From Halomonas sp. S3-1-1 (GTDB taxonomy: Bacteria; Pseudomonadota; Gammaproteobacteria; Pseudomonadales; Halomonadaceae), in assembly GCF_023757625.1 (NCBI RefSeq), contig NZ_JALGBZ010000007.1, positions 1-64,000 of the forward strand: a stretch of 64,000 nt of DNA, read 5' to 3'. Within the stretch, counting starts at the first letter, position 1. Each line of letters begins with the position of its first letter. This document shows, in pieces, positions 52,685-62,242 of the stretch. Below the pieces are notes generated by a model that saw nothing but the letters and a program-made list of their open reading frames with translations, had not been told where the DNA came from and made no database searches. The translations under genes were made by a program, and so were the position numbers.

Positions 52685-54196
52685 ATGGCCAACCAGGACG
52701 CGTCTTCTGCGGAAAACGAAAATCATCTGATCATGGAGCGCCGCGGCAAGCTCGCCGCGCGCCGTGAAAGCGCCGCCGCCACTGGCAAGAGCGCTTTTCC
52801 CAACGACTTTCGCCGGGATAGCCTGACCGTCGAGCTGCAAACGCAGTTCGGTGACAAGGACAAGGCGGAGCTCGAGGCGCTGGACCACCAGGCGGCGGTG
52901 GCCGGGCGCATCATGCGAAAGCGTGGCCCCTTCATCGTCATCCAGGACGTGGCCGGTCAAATCCAGCTCTACGTGGATAAAAAGGGCCTGCCTGCCGAGC
53001 TTTTGGAGGACATCAAGAGCTGGGACATCGGCGATATCGTCGCCGCGCGCGGCCCGGTGCATAAATCCGGCAAGGGCGATCTCTACGTAATGATGGTCGA
53101 AGCCGAGCTTCTGACCAAGAGCCTGCGCCCGCTGCCGGACAAGTTTCACGGCCTGACCGACCAGGAAGCGCGCTATCGCCAGCGCTACGTCGACCTGATC
53201 ATGAACCCGGAGTCGCGTAAAGCGTTCGAGACCCGCGCCGCGGTGATCAGCGCCATGCGCCGCTTTTTCGAGGACAAGGGCTTCATGGAGGTGGAAACCC
53301 CCATGCTACAGCCGATCCCCGGCGGGGCCACGGCGCGTCCGTTCATCACCCACCACAACGCGCTGGGCATGGACATGTACCTGCGTATCGCCCCGGAGCT
53401 TTATTTAAAGCGGCTGGTAGTGGGTGGCTTCGAGAAGGTCTTCGAGATCAACCGCAATTTCCGCAACGAAGGCCTCTCGACCCGGCACAACCCCGAGTTC
53501 ACCATGGTCGAGTTCTACTGGGCTTACGCCGATTACAATGACCTGATGGACATGACCGAGGCGATGCTGCGCGCCACCGCCCAGCAGGTGCTTGGCACCA
53601 CCACAGTGAGCTATCAGGGCAACGAGTACGATTTCGGCGCCCCGTTTCGCCGCCTGACGCTCAAGGACTCGATCCTCGAGTACGGCGAAGGCATCACTGC
53701 CTCCGAGATTGAGTCGCTTGAAAGCGCCGTGAAGGTTGCCGAGCGCGTCGGCGTGAAGGTGAAGCCGAGCTGGGGGCTGGGCAAGGTCCAGACCGAAATC
53801 TTCGAGGAGGTGGCCGAACACCGCCTCGATCAGCCTACCTTCATTACCCAGTACCCGGCGGAGGTCAGCCCGCTGGCCCGGCGAAGCGACGCCGATCCTT
53901 TCGTCACCGATCGCTTCGAGTTCTTCGTCGGCGGGCGCGAGATCGCCAACGGCTTCTCCGAGCTCAACGATGCCGAGGATCAGGCCGAGCGCTTTCGCGA
54001 GCAGGCCGCCGAGAAGGACGCCGGTGATCTCGAGGCGATGTACTATGACGCCGATTACGTGCGGGCGCTGGAGTACGGCATGCCGCCCACGGCGGGCGAG
54101 GGCATCGGGATCGACCGGCTGGTAATGCTGTTTACCGACAGCCCTTCGATTCGCGACGTGCTGCTGTTCCCGGCGATGCGTCCGGAAGTCGAGTAA
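52685..54196 (+). CDS. lysS: Lysyl-tRNA synthetase (class II)
   Basis: 503 aa. OB-fold anticodon domain (residues about 60-170, [17 protein letters not shown]) and a class II catalytic domain: motif 1 near [15 protein letters not shown], motif 2 [20 protein letters not shown], motif 3 [16 protein letters not shown] 52685 is chosen; the nine upstream codons are not conserved. Confidence 0.97.
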   Translation: MANQDASSAENENHLIMERRGKLAARRESAAATGKSAFPNDFRRDSLTVELQTQFGDKDKAELEALDHQAAVAGRIMRKRGPFIVIQDVAGQIQLYVDKKGLPAELLEDIKSWDIGDIVAARGPVHKSGKGDLYVMMVEAELLTKSLRPLPDKFHGLTDQEARYRQRYVDLIMNPESRKAFETRAAVISAMRRFFEDKGFMEVETPMLQPIPGGATARPFITHHNALGMDMYLRIAPELYLKRLVVGGFEKVFEINRNFRNEGLSTRHNPEFTMVEFYWAYADYNDLMDMTEAMLRATAQQVLGTTTVSYQGNEYDFGAPFRRLTLKDSILEYGEGITASEIESLESAVKVAERVGVKVKPSWGLGKVQTEIFEEVAEHRLDQPTFITQYPAEVSPLARRSDADPFVTDRFEFFVGGREIANGFSELNDAEDQAERFREQAAEKDAGDLEAMYYDADYVRALEYGMPPTAGEGIGIDRLVMLFTDSPSIRDVLLFPAMRPEVE

Positions 54197-54274
54197 CGGC
54201 TGGCGGAGTAAAAGTTGGTAAGGGCGCGTTTTAGCGCCCATAATGGTCAACGTTTCGACGGCGAGGAGAATCCC

Positions 54275-54661
54275 ATGAAACTGCTTAACCGCTCCGCTCT
54301 GAGCGTCAGGCCGACCCAGACCTTCGTGGACTGGATCAACGCGCTGGAACCCACCATGGGAGACGACGACCTGACACTGGACGACGTCGAACGTGAAAGT
54401 ACCATTTACCTGATCCCCGAGATGGACACTCCCGAGGCGCTCGAAACCTTCGTGCGCGAGCGCAGCGTGGAAATTCTCGAAACCGAGCTGCGCGCCTGGG
54501 AAGAGGACGAGCGCCAGTGGCCCGAGACGCTGGACTGGTCGCTGTTTCAGTCGTTTCTGCACGTCGAGCACAGCTATCTGGCGATTGATCTGGACGATGA
54601 AACGGCGCTGGAAATTTCCGATGTCGACGACGCGCTGCTGCTCGACAACGACCCGGCCTGA
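54275..54661 (+). CDS. Acidic conserved hypothetical protein downstream of lysS
   Basis: 128 aa, strongly acidic, starting MKLLNRSALSVRPTQTFVDW and ending in a Asp-rich stretch (DLDDETALEISDVDDALLLD). GAGGAG precedes the ATG. No domain that I can name, no signal peptide or membrane segment. It lies 78 bp after lysS and ends before a terminator, so it may belong to the same transcript. Confidence 0.75.
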   Translation: MKLLNRSALSVRPTQTFVDWINALEPTMGDDDLTLDDVERESTIYLIPEMDTPEALETFVRERSVEILETELRAWEEDERQWPETLDWSLFQSFLHVEHSYLAIDLDDETALEISDVDDALLLDNDPA

Positions 54662-54687
54662 CGCTTGCTTAAGGCGTACGTTGTTTG

Positions 54688-54706
54688 AAACCGGCTTCGG
54701 CCGGTT
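54688..54706 (+). terminator. Terminator after the acidic hypothetical gene
   Basis: AAACCGGC-TTC-GGCCGGTTTT short strong hairpin followed by TTTT, 27 bp after the stop codon. Confidence 0.8.
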
Positions 54707-54724
54707 TTGCCGTTAAAGCGCTTT

Positions 54725-54787
54725 AAAAAAAGCCCTGTAAAAAAGCGCTCTATAAAAGCCCTGCAAAAAAAGCTCTGCACGAAGTCC
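54725..54787 (+). repeat. Degenerate tandem A-rich repeats upstream of the MFS gene
   Basis: Four to five imperfect copies of an 11-15 bp unit AAAAARGCYCTGY in direct orientation. The composition differs sharply from the GC-rich surroundings. It lies between a terminator and the MFS start, so it occupies the MFS promoter/leader. Confidence 0.6.
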
Positions 54788-54841
54788 TGCTCAGAGATTG
54801 CTTTACTCAAACGCAGGCCTGCCTCAAGGAAGCCTTGCTCC

Positions 54842-56242
54842 ATGCGACTGTTCGAAACCCGCCCCGGTGACGACGGCCTGCCCGGTCGTGAACGGGCGCT
54901 GGCGCTGTTGGCGCTGATGACCGGCACCACCATGGCGGTGATGGATACCACCATGGTCAACCTGGCGCTGCCCACCATCGCCCAGGATTTGGGCGCCTCC
55001 GCTTCGCGCTCGGTGTGGATTACCAATATCTTTCAGGTGGTGTGCGCGGCGTTTTTGCTGGTGTTTGCCGGGCTCAGTGAGTTGATCACCCGGCGCCGGC
55101 TCTACCTGCTGGGCTTGGCCATCTTCGTGGGCGCATCCATCGGGGCGGCGCTTTCCCAAAACCTCGAGACGCTGCTGGTGTTTCGGGCGCTTCAGGGCCT
55201 GGGTGCGGCGGCCACGCTCTCCATCGGGCCGTCGGTTTATCGGATGATTTTTCCGACCCGGCTTTTGGGCAGTGCGCTGGGCCTGAGCGCGCTGATCGTC
55301 GCTGCCGGCTACTCCGCCGGGCCCACGGTGAGCGGGGCGATTCTCTCTTTTGCCGACTGGCCCTGGCTTTTTGCGCTCAACGTGCCGCTCGGGCTCTGCT
55401 CGCTTTACTTCGCCGCCACGGCTTTGCCGCGCGAGACGCCGCGTTCGGGCGCCTTCGATGTGGCGGGGGCGCTTTGCTCGATCGTGATGCTGGCGAGCTT
55501 CTTTCTCTCGATGGACGCGCTGGGTCACGCCGAGCCTTTGGCGGCGCTCGCCTGGGTCGCACTCTGTCTGGTCGCCGCGACGCTGTTCATTCGCCGCCAG
55601 CGCCGGGCCCGCTATCCGCTGTTACCGCTGACGCTCTTTAGCGAGATGCGCTTCACCCTGGCGATCTGCACCTCGGGGCTTGCGTTCATCGGCCACGGGC
55701 TGACGTTCGTCGCGCTGTCGCTTTTTTATCAGAATCAGATGGGCTTCTCGCCGCTCGAAACTGCCTGGCTTTTTACCCCGTGGCCGCTTGCCATCATGGT
55801 GGTGGGGCCGCTGGCCGGGCGCCTTGCCGACAAGGTCAACCCGAGCATTCTGTCGAGCGTGGGCCTTGGCTTTCTGGTGGTCGGGCTGATGGCGCTGGCG
55901 CTGGTGGACGAGACCACCGGTGCGGCGGGCAGTCTCTGGCGCACGGCGCTTTGCGGAATCGGCTTCGGGCTTTTCCAGCCGCCCAACAACCGCGAAATGA
56001 TGGCGAGCCTGCCGCCCGAGCGCAGCGCCAACGTCTCCGGCATGATGAGCACAGTGCGCACCGTCGGCCAATCCTTCGGCGTGGCGGTGGTGGGCGCGGC
56101 GCTGGCGCTGGGGTTTTCGGTGCAGGTCACGCTTTGGTTTGGCGCTTTCACGACGCTTTTGGCGCTGGCGGCGAGCCTTTCCCGGGTGTCGCTTGCCGGG
56201 CGCGCACTCGTTGAACGGCGGGCATCGTCGAGGCCCCGGTAA
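54842..56242 (+). CDS. DHA2-type MFS multidrug transporter
   Basis: 466 aa from ATG 54842; the in-frame upstream stretch to 54707 is repeat sequence. About 14 transmembrane helices as in the DHA2/EmrB group: TMAVMDTTMVNLALPTIAQDL (helix 1, with the D1-type motif), FAGLSELITRRRLYLLG (motif A region), FRALQGLGAAATLSIGP (motif B) and YSAGPTVSGAIL (motif C). No EmrA partner is adjacent. Substrate unknown. Confidence 0.88.
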   Translation: MRLFETRPGDDGLPGRERALALLALMTGTTMAVMDTTMVNLALPTIAQDLGASASRSVWITNIFQVVCAAFLLVFAGLSELITRRRLYLLGLAIFVGASIGAALSQNLETLLVFRALQGLGAAATLSIGPSVYRMIFPTRLLGSALGLSALIVAAGYSAGPTVSGAILSFADWPWLFALNVPLGLCSLYFAATALPRETPRSGAFDVAGALCSIVMLASFFLSMDALGHAEPLAALAWVALCLVAATLFIRRQRRARYPLLPLTLFSEMRFTLAICTSGLAFIGHGLTFVALSLFYQNQMGFSPLETAWLFTPWPLAIMVVGPLAGRLADKVNPSILSSVGLGFLVVGLMALALVDETTGAAGSLWRTALCGIGFGLFQPPNNREMMASLPPERSANVSGMMSTVRTVGQSFGVAVVGAALALGFSVQVTLWFGAFTTLLALAASLSRVSLAGRALVERRASSRPR

Positions 56243-56283
56243 GGGCGTACAATAAAGCCGTCCACACACCGAGGAGGCCTGTC

Positions 56284-56604
56284 ATGACGTTGCAGACACA
56301 GATCGAGCAGAAGTTAACGGCGCTTTCGCCGGACGTGCTGCGCGTAGAGAACGAAAGTCACATGCACAACGTGCCGGCCAATTCCGAAACCCACTTCAAG
56401 GTGACGCTGGTCTCTGACAGCTTCGAGGCGATGATGCCGGTCAAGCGTCATCAGCAGATCTATGCGCTGCTCGCCGACGAGCTCGGGGGGCCGGTCCACG
56501 CCCTGGCGCTTCACTTGTACACCCCCGCCGAGTGGGAGGCGCGCGGCGGCGAGCGGCCCAACTCCCCTGATTGCCTTGGCGGTCAGCGCGGCGGGGCCAA
56601 GTGA
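56284..56604 (+). CDS. bolA: BolA-family protein
   Basis: 106 aa. BolA fold with NESHMHNVPANSETHFKVTLVS and VKRHQQIYALLADEL; the conserved His residues serve Fe-S ligation with monothiol glutaredoxins. AGGAGG precedes the ATG. Its stop codon overlaps the GTG of the next gene, linking it to holD-rimI. Confidence 0.93.
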   Translation: MTLQTQIEQKLTALSPDVLRVENESHMHNVPANSETHFKVTLVSDSFEAMMPVKRHQQIYALLADELGGPVHALALHLYTPAEWEARGGERPNSPDCLGGQRGGAK

Positions 56605-57407
56605 CCCCGGAAGCCAGCCGACGCCACTACCTGGACGCCATGGGCATCACCGCCTGGGCGTGCCGGTATCAGCTGCCCAACGCGTTGGCGACCGAGGCCT
56701 GCGAGTGGGAGGCGCCAGAGAAAGCCGAGCCGCGTCAGGCGCTGCACGCCCTGCTCGACGAGCCCGCCGCGCCGCCGCCTGCGCCCAAAGCGGTCGAGAC
56801 ACCGACACCGGCCGAGCACTCGGCGCCGAAATCCGCCCGAGCGCTGTTGGGCGATATCGCCCCGGTAGAGCGCACCGCCCCGGAGCCTGCGCCTGCGAAA
56901 GAAGCGGCTTCGAGCGTGCCTTCCGAGCGCGCCGAGCCGGTCGAGTTCACTCTGACCTGCGCCTGTATCGACGGGCGCTGGCTCAGCGTGCACGCCGGCG
57001 AACTGGCCCCCGCCGAGCGGCGCCTGCTCGCCAACATGCTCATCGCCGCCGGCGCTTCTGCCGACACTGCGCCCACGTTCACCGCTTTCAAATGGCCGCC
57101 GATGGCCGGTGCCTTCGCCTCAGACGACCCGCTTACCGAGGCCCAGGAAGGCGTGGCGGCGTTCATCGCCGGCGCCGCGCGTCGCCAGGGCTGGCAGCTC
57201 GAGAGGCTGCTTTACTGGGCAAACGCACCGAAAGAGAACGAAGGCGAGGATACGCTCGCTCGGGTACTAGCTGTCGAGGACGGTCATAGCCGCACCCTCA
57301 TGCTTCCCGTATGGCGAGCCCCGGCGCTGGGCTCGATGCTCGATGCGCCCGCCAAGCGCGCGCTCTGGCCCAAACTTTTGCAACTCGCTCACGGCGATCC
57401 GGCGTGA
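56601..57407 (+). CDS. holD: Divergent DNA polymerase III psi subunit (HolD-like)
   Basis: 268 aa from GTG 56601 (GTGA overlap with bolA). The N-terminal segment RRHYLDAMGITAWACRYQLP resembles the HolD start (LGITQWSLRRP), and the C-terminus (SMLDAPAKRALWPKLLQL) resembles HolD's TARAALWQQI region. Between them lie an Ala/Pro-rich linker (about 40-110) and an extra domain, making it twice the size of E. coli psi. Its place directly before rimI matches holD-rimI in E. coli and the cryptic psi of Pseudomonas. Function rests on these weak matches and on synteny. Confidence 0.65.
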   Translation: MTPEASRRHYLDAMGITAWACRYQLPNALATEACEWEAPEKAEPRQALHALLDEPAAPPPAPKAVETPTPAEHSAPKSARALLGDIAPVERTAPEPAPAKEAASSVPSERAEPVEFTLTCACIDGRWLSVHAGELAPAERRLLANMLIAAGASADTAPTFTAFKWPPMAGAFASDDPLTEAQEGVAAFIAGAARRQGWQLERLLYWANAPKENEGEDTLARVLAVEDGHSRTLMLPVWRAPALGSMLDAPAKRALWPKLLQLAHGDPA

Positions 57408-57850
57408 TACGAACGCTTTCGACGCTCGAACTTGCGGCGCTGCTTGCGCTAGAGGCGGATGCGCAAAGCGGGGCGAGCGCGGCGTCGCTTGCGCGCGCAT
57501 TAGAGGATGAGGCGATAATCGTGCTGGGCGCGTGGCGAGACAAAGCGCTGGTCGGCTACGCGCTGCTCGCAAGGCTGCCGTTCGAGGCGGAGCTGCAGGC
57601 GATCGGCGTGGCGAAAGGGCAGCGCGGCCAGGGCCTCGGCGGCGCGCTGTTACAGGCCGTGCTTTTGCAGGCCCGCGAGTGGCAAAGTGAGCGTGTGCTC
57701 CTGGAGGTGCGCGCATCCAATCAGTCAGCGATCAAACTTTACGAGGCGGCGGGGTTTTGCATCGACGGCCGGCGGCGAAACTACTATCCGGCCAGGAGCC
57801 TGACGGCGAGCGGGAGAGAGGACGCGCTGCTGATGTCGCGCGCGTCCTAA
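57404..57850 (+). CDS. rimI: Ribosomal protein S18-alanine N-acetyltransferase RimI
   Basis: 148 aa from GTG 57404, overlapping the upstream stop (GTGA). GNAT fold: acetyl-CoA loop VAKGQRGQGLGGALLQAV (R/Q-x2-G-x-G/A) and RVLLEVRASNQSAIKLYEAAGF with the invariant NxxAxxLYxxxGF. It acetylates the N-terminal Ala of S18. Confidence 0.93.
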   Translation: MIRTLSTLELAALLALEADAQSGASAASLARALEDEAIIVLGAWRDKALVGYALLARLPFEAELQAIGVAKGQRGQGLGGALLQAVLLQAREWQSERVLLEVRASNQSAIKLYEAAGFCIDGRRRNYYPARSLTASGREDALLMSRAS

Positions 57851-57858
57851 CGGTTGGC

Positions 57859-58050
57859 TCAGGCGCTTTCGGTCACGTTCTCCTCGAACTTTGACAGCAC
57901 GCCCTGCAGGCGGCGCTCCCACTCCTCGCGCTCCTGCTTGTACTCGGCGTTTTCGCGGCGAAGCTCTTCGTTTTCGAGCTTCATCAGCTCCAGCGCTTCG
58001 ACGGTATCGGTGACTTTCTGTTCCAACTGATTGAATAGTTCAAGGCTCAT
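57859..58050 (-). CDS. zapB: ZapB-like coiled-coil division protein
   Basis: 63 aa from ATG 58050 (GGAGG 5 nt upstream). A single coiled coil, LFNQLEQKVTDTVEALELM and EELRRENAEYKQEREEWE, matching ZapB in length and pattern. It stabilises the FtsZ ring through ZapA. The gene is convergent with rimI. Confidence 0.85.
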   Translation of the reverse strand: MSLELFNQLEQKVTDTVEALELMKLENEELRRENAEYKQEREEWERRLQGVLSKFEENVTESA

Positions 58051-58121
58051 GCCGACCTCCAAAAACGGGGCAGAAAGGCCTGCCCCCGGTAAATGACGCG
58101 TTGAGCGTAACGCCGCGCCGA

Positions 58122-58733
58122 CTATTGGGCAAGCGCGCTACGCCGGTAAAGCCGCGCGCTGGTTTCGCCGGCGCTGGTTTCACGGTGAAGCTGCCAGCTG
58201 GCAGGCACTTCTACGGTCAGTTCCCGCTCGGTTTCGAGATAAATAAACGCCTCCGGTGCCAGCCAGCCGTTCTCCAGTGCCTGGCAGCACGGCCCGGCCA
58301 GCCCTTTTTGAAAGGGGGGGTCGAGAAACACCAGCTCATACGCGCTCGGCGTGCCCGCCAAAAACGCGGCGGCCTCCATGGTCACCACGCGAGCATTGGT
58401 CGCCTTCAGGCTCACAAGGTTCTGCTCGATCATGGCGGCCACGCGCGGGGTCAGCTCGACGAAGGTGGCCTCACTGGCACCCCGTGAGAGCGCCTCGATA
58501 CCCAGCGCCCCGGAGCCTGCGAACAAATCGAGGGCGCGCTTGCCGGCAAGCGCCGGGCCCAGCCAGTTGAACAGCGTTTCGCGTACCCGGTCCGGCGTTG
58601 GGCGAAGCCCGGGGTGATCCAGCACGGGAAGCTGGCGGCGGCGGTAATCACCGCCGATAATACGTAGCTTGCCAGACGCTTTGGACGTCTCGCGCGACGC
58701 GGTGGTTTTGCGTGTAGGGCGTTGTCGTTTCAT
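58122..58733 (-). CDS. rsmD: 16S rRNA (guanine966-N2)-methyltransferase RsmD
   Basis: 203 aa from ATG 58733. Start region LRIIGGDYRRRQLPV with TPDRVRETLFNWL, AdoMet-binding LDLFAGSGALGIEALSRG and the catalytic LVFLDPPF (DPPF for adenine/guanine N-methylation). Divergent from ftsY, the usual arrangement. Confidence 0.94.
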   Translation of the reverse strand: MKRQRPTRKTTASRETSKASGKLRIIGGDYRRRQLPVLDHPGLRPTPDRVRETLFNWLGPALAGKRALDLFAGSGALGIEALSRGASEATFVELTPRVAAMIEQNLVSLKATNARVVTMEAAAFLAGTPSAYELVFLDPPFQKGLAGPCCQALENGWLAPEAFIYLETERELTVEVPASWQLHRETSAGETSARLYRRSALAQ

Positions 58734-58823
58734 GGCGCCGATTGTAGCGGGGTCCGTGTCCAAAGTCCTGGCCGGCGGTGTTAGGATGGGCACAATGTTC
58801 ACCTTTTTTAGTTGGATACCTCC

Positions 58824-60329
58824 ATGTTCGGTTTCTTAAAACGCAAGAAAAAGCAGGATTCGCAGCCCCAGGACGAGCGCAAACGCGACGGAGGGGGCCT
58901 GGGCGACGCGAAGGGCGAGATCGCCGAGCGCGAGCCCGCACCAGGCCCGGTAGTGGAAGAGGCGCCGGTCGAAGCCCCACCGGCGCCGCGCCCCAGCGAG
59001 CCCGACGGCGAGCCGGGCCCCGAAAAGCCTGAGATAGAGCCCGAGATCGAGCCGGAGCCTAAAAAGCCCGAGGTCGAACCCGAGCCCGACCAGCTTGAAA
59101 TCGAGCCGGCGCCGGAAACCCCTGAGGTGGAGCCGGAACCCGAGAAGCCTGAGGTCGAGCCCGATAAAACGCCGGAAGCCGAGCCGGAACCGGCAAAACC
59201 CGAAGTCGAACCGGAGATCGAGCCCGAGCGTCCGCCCGAGGTAGAACCCGAACCCAGCGCGCCGGAAGTCGAGCCTGCGCCCACCGCGCCTGAAATCGAG
59301 CCGGGGCCGAGCGCGCCCAGCCCCTCGCCCCAGGACAAGCCGGTCGCGGCCAGGGAGGAGAAGAGAGAAGAGAAGAAAGAGGAGAAGAAAGGGTTCTTCG
59401 CCCGGATCAAATCCGGGCTCGGCAAGACCCGGGCGAATCTGACCGACGGCCTGGCGGATCTCTTTCTGGGCAAAAAGCAGATCGACGACGAGCTTTTGGA
59501 GGACCTCGAAACCCAGCTTCTGATGGCGGACGTGGGCATCGAGGCGACCACCGCGATCATCGAGCGCCTTCAGGCGCGGGTGTCACGCAAGGAGCTCACT
59601 GACCCTGCCGCGCTTTACAAGGGGCTGCAGGAAGAGCTTGGGCGGATGCTCGAGCCGGTAGCCAAACCGCTCGATTTCGATAAGCCCGGCGACGGCCCCT
59701 TCGTGATCCTGGTGGTGGGCGTGAACGGCGTGGGCAAGACCACGACCATCGGCAAGCTCACCCAGCGGTTTCAGCGCGAGGGCAAAAGCGTGATGCTCGC
59801 CGCCGGCGATACCTTCCGCGCCGCGGCGGTCGAACAGCTCAAGGTGTGGGGCGAGCGCAACGACGTGCCGGTGATCGCCCAGCACACCGGCGCTGACAGC
59901 GCCTCGGTCATTTATGACGCGGTGTCCGCAGCCAAGGCTCGCGGGGTCGACGTGCTGATCGCCGATACCGCCGGACGGCTTCATAACAAGAGCCACCTGA
60001 TGGAGGAGCTCAAGAAGGTCCATCGCGTGATGCAGAAAATCGACGCCAGCGCCCCGCACGAGGTGATGCTGGTGCTCGACGCCGGGACTGGCCAGAACGC
60101 CATCTCCCAGGCCAGCACCTTCAACGAAGCCGTCCCGGTCAGCGGTATCACGCTGACCAAGCTCGATGGCACCGCCAAGGGCGGCGTGATCTTTGCCCTC
60201 GCCAAGCAGCTCGAAACCCCGATCCGCTTCATCGGCGTCGGCGAAAGCCTCGATGACCTGCGCCCCTTTAGCGCCAACGATTTCGTCAACGCGCTGTTCG
60301 ATCAGCCCGAGGGCGCAACGCGCGGATGA
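58824..60329 (+). CDS. ftsY: Signal recognition particle receptor FtsY
   Basis: 501 aa from ATG 58824. Very acidic, Pro/Glu-rich A domain with more than ten EPEPxxPEVEPE-like units (about residues 60-165), then the NG domain: [21 protein letters not shown]1 [43 protein letters not shown]. It docks SRP-ribosome complexes at the membrane. First gene of ftsY-ftsE-ftsX. Confidence 0.96.
   Translation: MFGFLKRKKKQDSQPQDERKRDGGGLGDAKGEIAEREPAPGPVVEEAPVEAPPAPRPSEPDGEPGPEKPEIEPEIEPEPKKPEVEPEPDQLEIEPAPETPEVEPEPEKPEVEPDKTPEAEPEPAKPEVEPEIEPERPPEVEPEPSAPEVEPAPTAPEIEPGPSAPSPSPQDKPVAAREEKREEKKEEKKGFFARIKSGLGKTRANLTDGLADLFLGKKQIDDELLEDLETQLLMADVGIEATTAIIERLQARVSRKELTDPAALYKGLQEELGRMLEPVAKPLDFDKPGDGPFVILVVGVNGVGKTTTIGKLTQRFQREGKSVMLAAGDTFRAAAVEQLKVWGERNDVPVIAQHTGADSASVIYDAVSAAKARGVDVLIADTAGRLHNKSHLMEELKKVHRVMQKIDASAPHEVMLVLDAGTGQNAISQASTFNEAVPVSGITLTKLDGTAKGGVIFALAKQLETPIRFIGVGESLDDLRPFSANDFVNALFDQPEGATRG
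59030..59310 (+). repeat. Pro-Glu repeat region in the FtsY A domain
   Basis: Degenerate repeats of about nine to twelve codons encoding [11 protein letters not shown]-like units. The repeats differ at synonymous and replacement sites, so this looks like old expansion plus drift. Confidence 0.7.
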
Positions 60330-60994
60330 TTGCGTTCGAGCACGTCGGTAAGCGCTACGGCGGCCGTTTTGAGGCGCTGGCGCATCTCAATTTTCGCGTG
60401 GGCCCTGGGGAAATGGTGTTTCTGACCGGTCACTCCGGAGCGGGCAAGAGCTCGCTTTTGCGCCTGATCATGCGCCTGGAGAAACCCAGCCGCGGGCGCG
60501 TCGTGGTCGCCGGCCACGACATTGCCAAACTCCACGCAAGCCAGGTGCCGTTTTACCGGCGCCAGATTGGCGTGGTGTTTCAGGACCACCAGTTGCTATT
60601 CGATCGCAGCGTGTTCAAAAACGTCGCGCTACCGCTGGAAATTCAGGGGCTCGAGCCGCGCGAATCCGCACGCCGGGTGCGCGCGGCGCTCGATAAAGTG
60701 GGGCTTTTGCACCGTGAAAAGGCGCTGCCCGTGGAGCTTTCCGGCGGCGAGCAGCAGCGCGTGGGCATCGCCCGCGCCGTGGTCAACAAGCCCGCGCTAT
60801 TGCTCGCCGACGAGCCTACGGGGAACCTGGACCCGCACCTTTCCGCCGACATCATGGGCCTGTTCGAAGACTTCAACCGCATCGGCACCACGGTGATGAT
60901 CGCAAGCCACGACCTGGCGCTGATCGCCCGCCTGCGCCACCGCATTCTGCGCCTGCGCGATGGGCGCCTGATCGGCGACGAGGGGGCGGTATGA
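60326..60994 (+). CDS. ftsE: Cell-division ABC ATPase FtsE
   Basis: 222 aa. Walker [16 protein letters not shown] near residue 33, signature [16 protein letters not shown], Walker [12 protein letters not shown] and [10 protein letters not shown]. It controls peptidoglycan hydrolases through FtsX. ATG overlaps the ftsY stop by 4 nt. Confidence 0.96.
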   Translation: MIAFEHVGKRYGGRFEALAHLNFRVGPGEMVFLTGHSGAGKSSLLRLIMRLEKPSRGRVVVAGHDIAKLHASQVPFYRRQIGVVFQDHQLLFDRSVFKNVALPLEIQGLEPRESARRVRAALDKVGLLHREKALPVELSGGEQQRVGIARAVVNKPALLLADEPTGNLDPHLSADIMGLFEDFNRIGTTVMIASHDLALIARLRHRILRLRDGRLIGDEGAV

Positions 60995-62061
60995 AGCGCC
61001 CGACACCGCCGCCCTCTGAGCCTCGCGGCGCGGCCACCCGACCAAGTGGCGCGGTGAGCCGCCGCGGCGCCCCGGCCGCCAAAGCCGGCAAGGGGCCGGT
61101 ACCGCCCGCGCCCAGAAAGCCGCGCCCGACGGGTCCGGGGTTTGGCAGCCGGGCGCGCGCCTGGGGGCGCCATCACCGCGCCATGCTGGGCGATAGCCTC
61201 TACCGGCTGGTGCGCCATCCGCTGGGCAACCTGCTCACCATGCTCGCCATCGCGATCGCTCTGGTACTTCCCGCCGCGCTTTGGCTGACCCTCGACAGCG
61301 CCCGACTGCTGGACGCCGAGCTCGATGAGAGCGCCACGCTCACCGTCTACCTGCAAACCGACGTAGGCCCGGCCGAGGCCGAGCGCATCGAAGAGGCGGT
61401 CGGCGCCGAGGCCGGCGTTTCGCACACCCGGCTGATCAGTGCCGAGGAGGGCATGGCGGACTTTCAGCGCTCGCTGGGCATCGACGACACCCTGATGGGC
61501 CTCGAGGAGAACCCGCTGCCGGCGAGCATCGTGATCCGTCCACAAAGCGTCGAGTCTTCCTCGATGCAGGCGCTCGCCGGTCAGCTCGAAGCGTTGGCCG
61601 GGGTGGACGAGGTACGCGTGGATTTGGCCTGGGTGGAGCGGCTTCGCCACCTGGCGGACCTGGGCCGGCGCGTGGCGCTGGCGCTCGGGGTGCTTTTTGG
61701 CTTCGGCGTGCTGCTGGTGGTGGGCAACACCATTCGCCTTTCCGTGGAGAGCCGGCGCCGGGAGATCGAGGTGGTCATGCTGATCGGCGCGACCCACGCC
61801 TTCGTGCGCCGCCCGTTTCTGTATAGCGGCGCCTGGTACGGCGTCGGCGGGGGTGTGATCGCGCTACTGTTGCTGGCGCTGGGCAATCAGTGGCTGTCGC
61901 TTCCAGTGGCGGCGCTGGCGGCGAGCTATGGGGCGAGCTTCAGCCTGCCCCAGCTCGACGTGACAGGCTCTACAATTTTGCTATTCTGCAGTACACTATT
62001 GGGCTGGCTGGGCGCATGGCTTGCCGTGTCGCGCTATCTATCCAGCATTCGCCCGCGCTGA
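60991..62061 (+). CDS. ftsX: Cell-division ABC transmembrane protein FtsX
   Basis: 356 aa. Long basic/Pro-rich cytoplasmic N-terminus (residues 1-60), first TM (LGNLLTMLAIAIALVLPAALWL), a periplasmic loop (about 95-225) and three C-terminal TMs with the SRRREIEVVMLIGATHAFVRRPF signature. ATG overlaps the ftsE stop. Confidence 0.95.
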   Translation: MKRPTPPPSEPRGAATRPSGAVSRRGAPAAKAGKGPVPPAPRKPRPTGPGFGSRARAWGRHHRAMLGDSLYRLVRHPLGNLLTMLAIAIALVLPAALWLTLDSARLLDAELDESATLTVYLQTDVGPAEAERIEEAVGAEAGVSHTRLISAEEGMADFQRSLGIDDTLMGLEENPLPASIVIRPQSVESSSMQALAGQLEALAGVDEVRVDLAWVERLRHLADLGRRVALALGVLFGFGVLLVVGNTIRLSVESRRREIEVVMLIGATHAFVRRPFLYSGAWYGVGGGVIALLLLALGNQWLSLPVAALAASYGASFSLPQLDVTGSTILLFCSTLLGWLGAWLAVSRYLSSIRPR

Positions 62062-62242
62062 GTCGGTTTTAAGCGGGCGCGTTGCCCGACCGGTTTTTTA
62101 GTCGGGATACTTTGAACCTTATACTTTAGTTACTGTCTTAGTGATTACTCCGACACGCTATGTCGATCGTGAACCGTATATGTTGGCTCATGTTGATGAC
62201 GATAGCAGGTCGACCAGGATAGGTGACAAGGAGACCATCTGC

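Noticed and set aside
62062-62242. RNA thermometer or promoter boxes upstream of rpoH
   Set aside because: Expected from other gammaproteobacteria, but no -35/-10 pair or convincing fold around the start codon could be established by eye.
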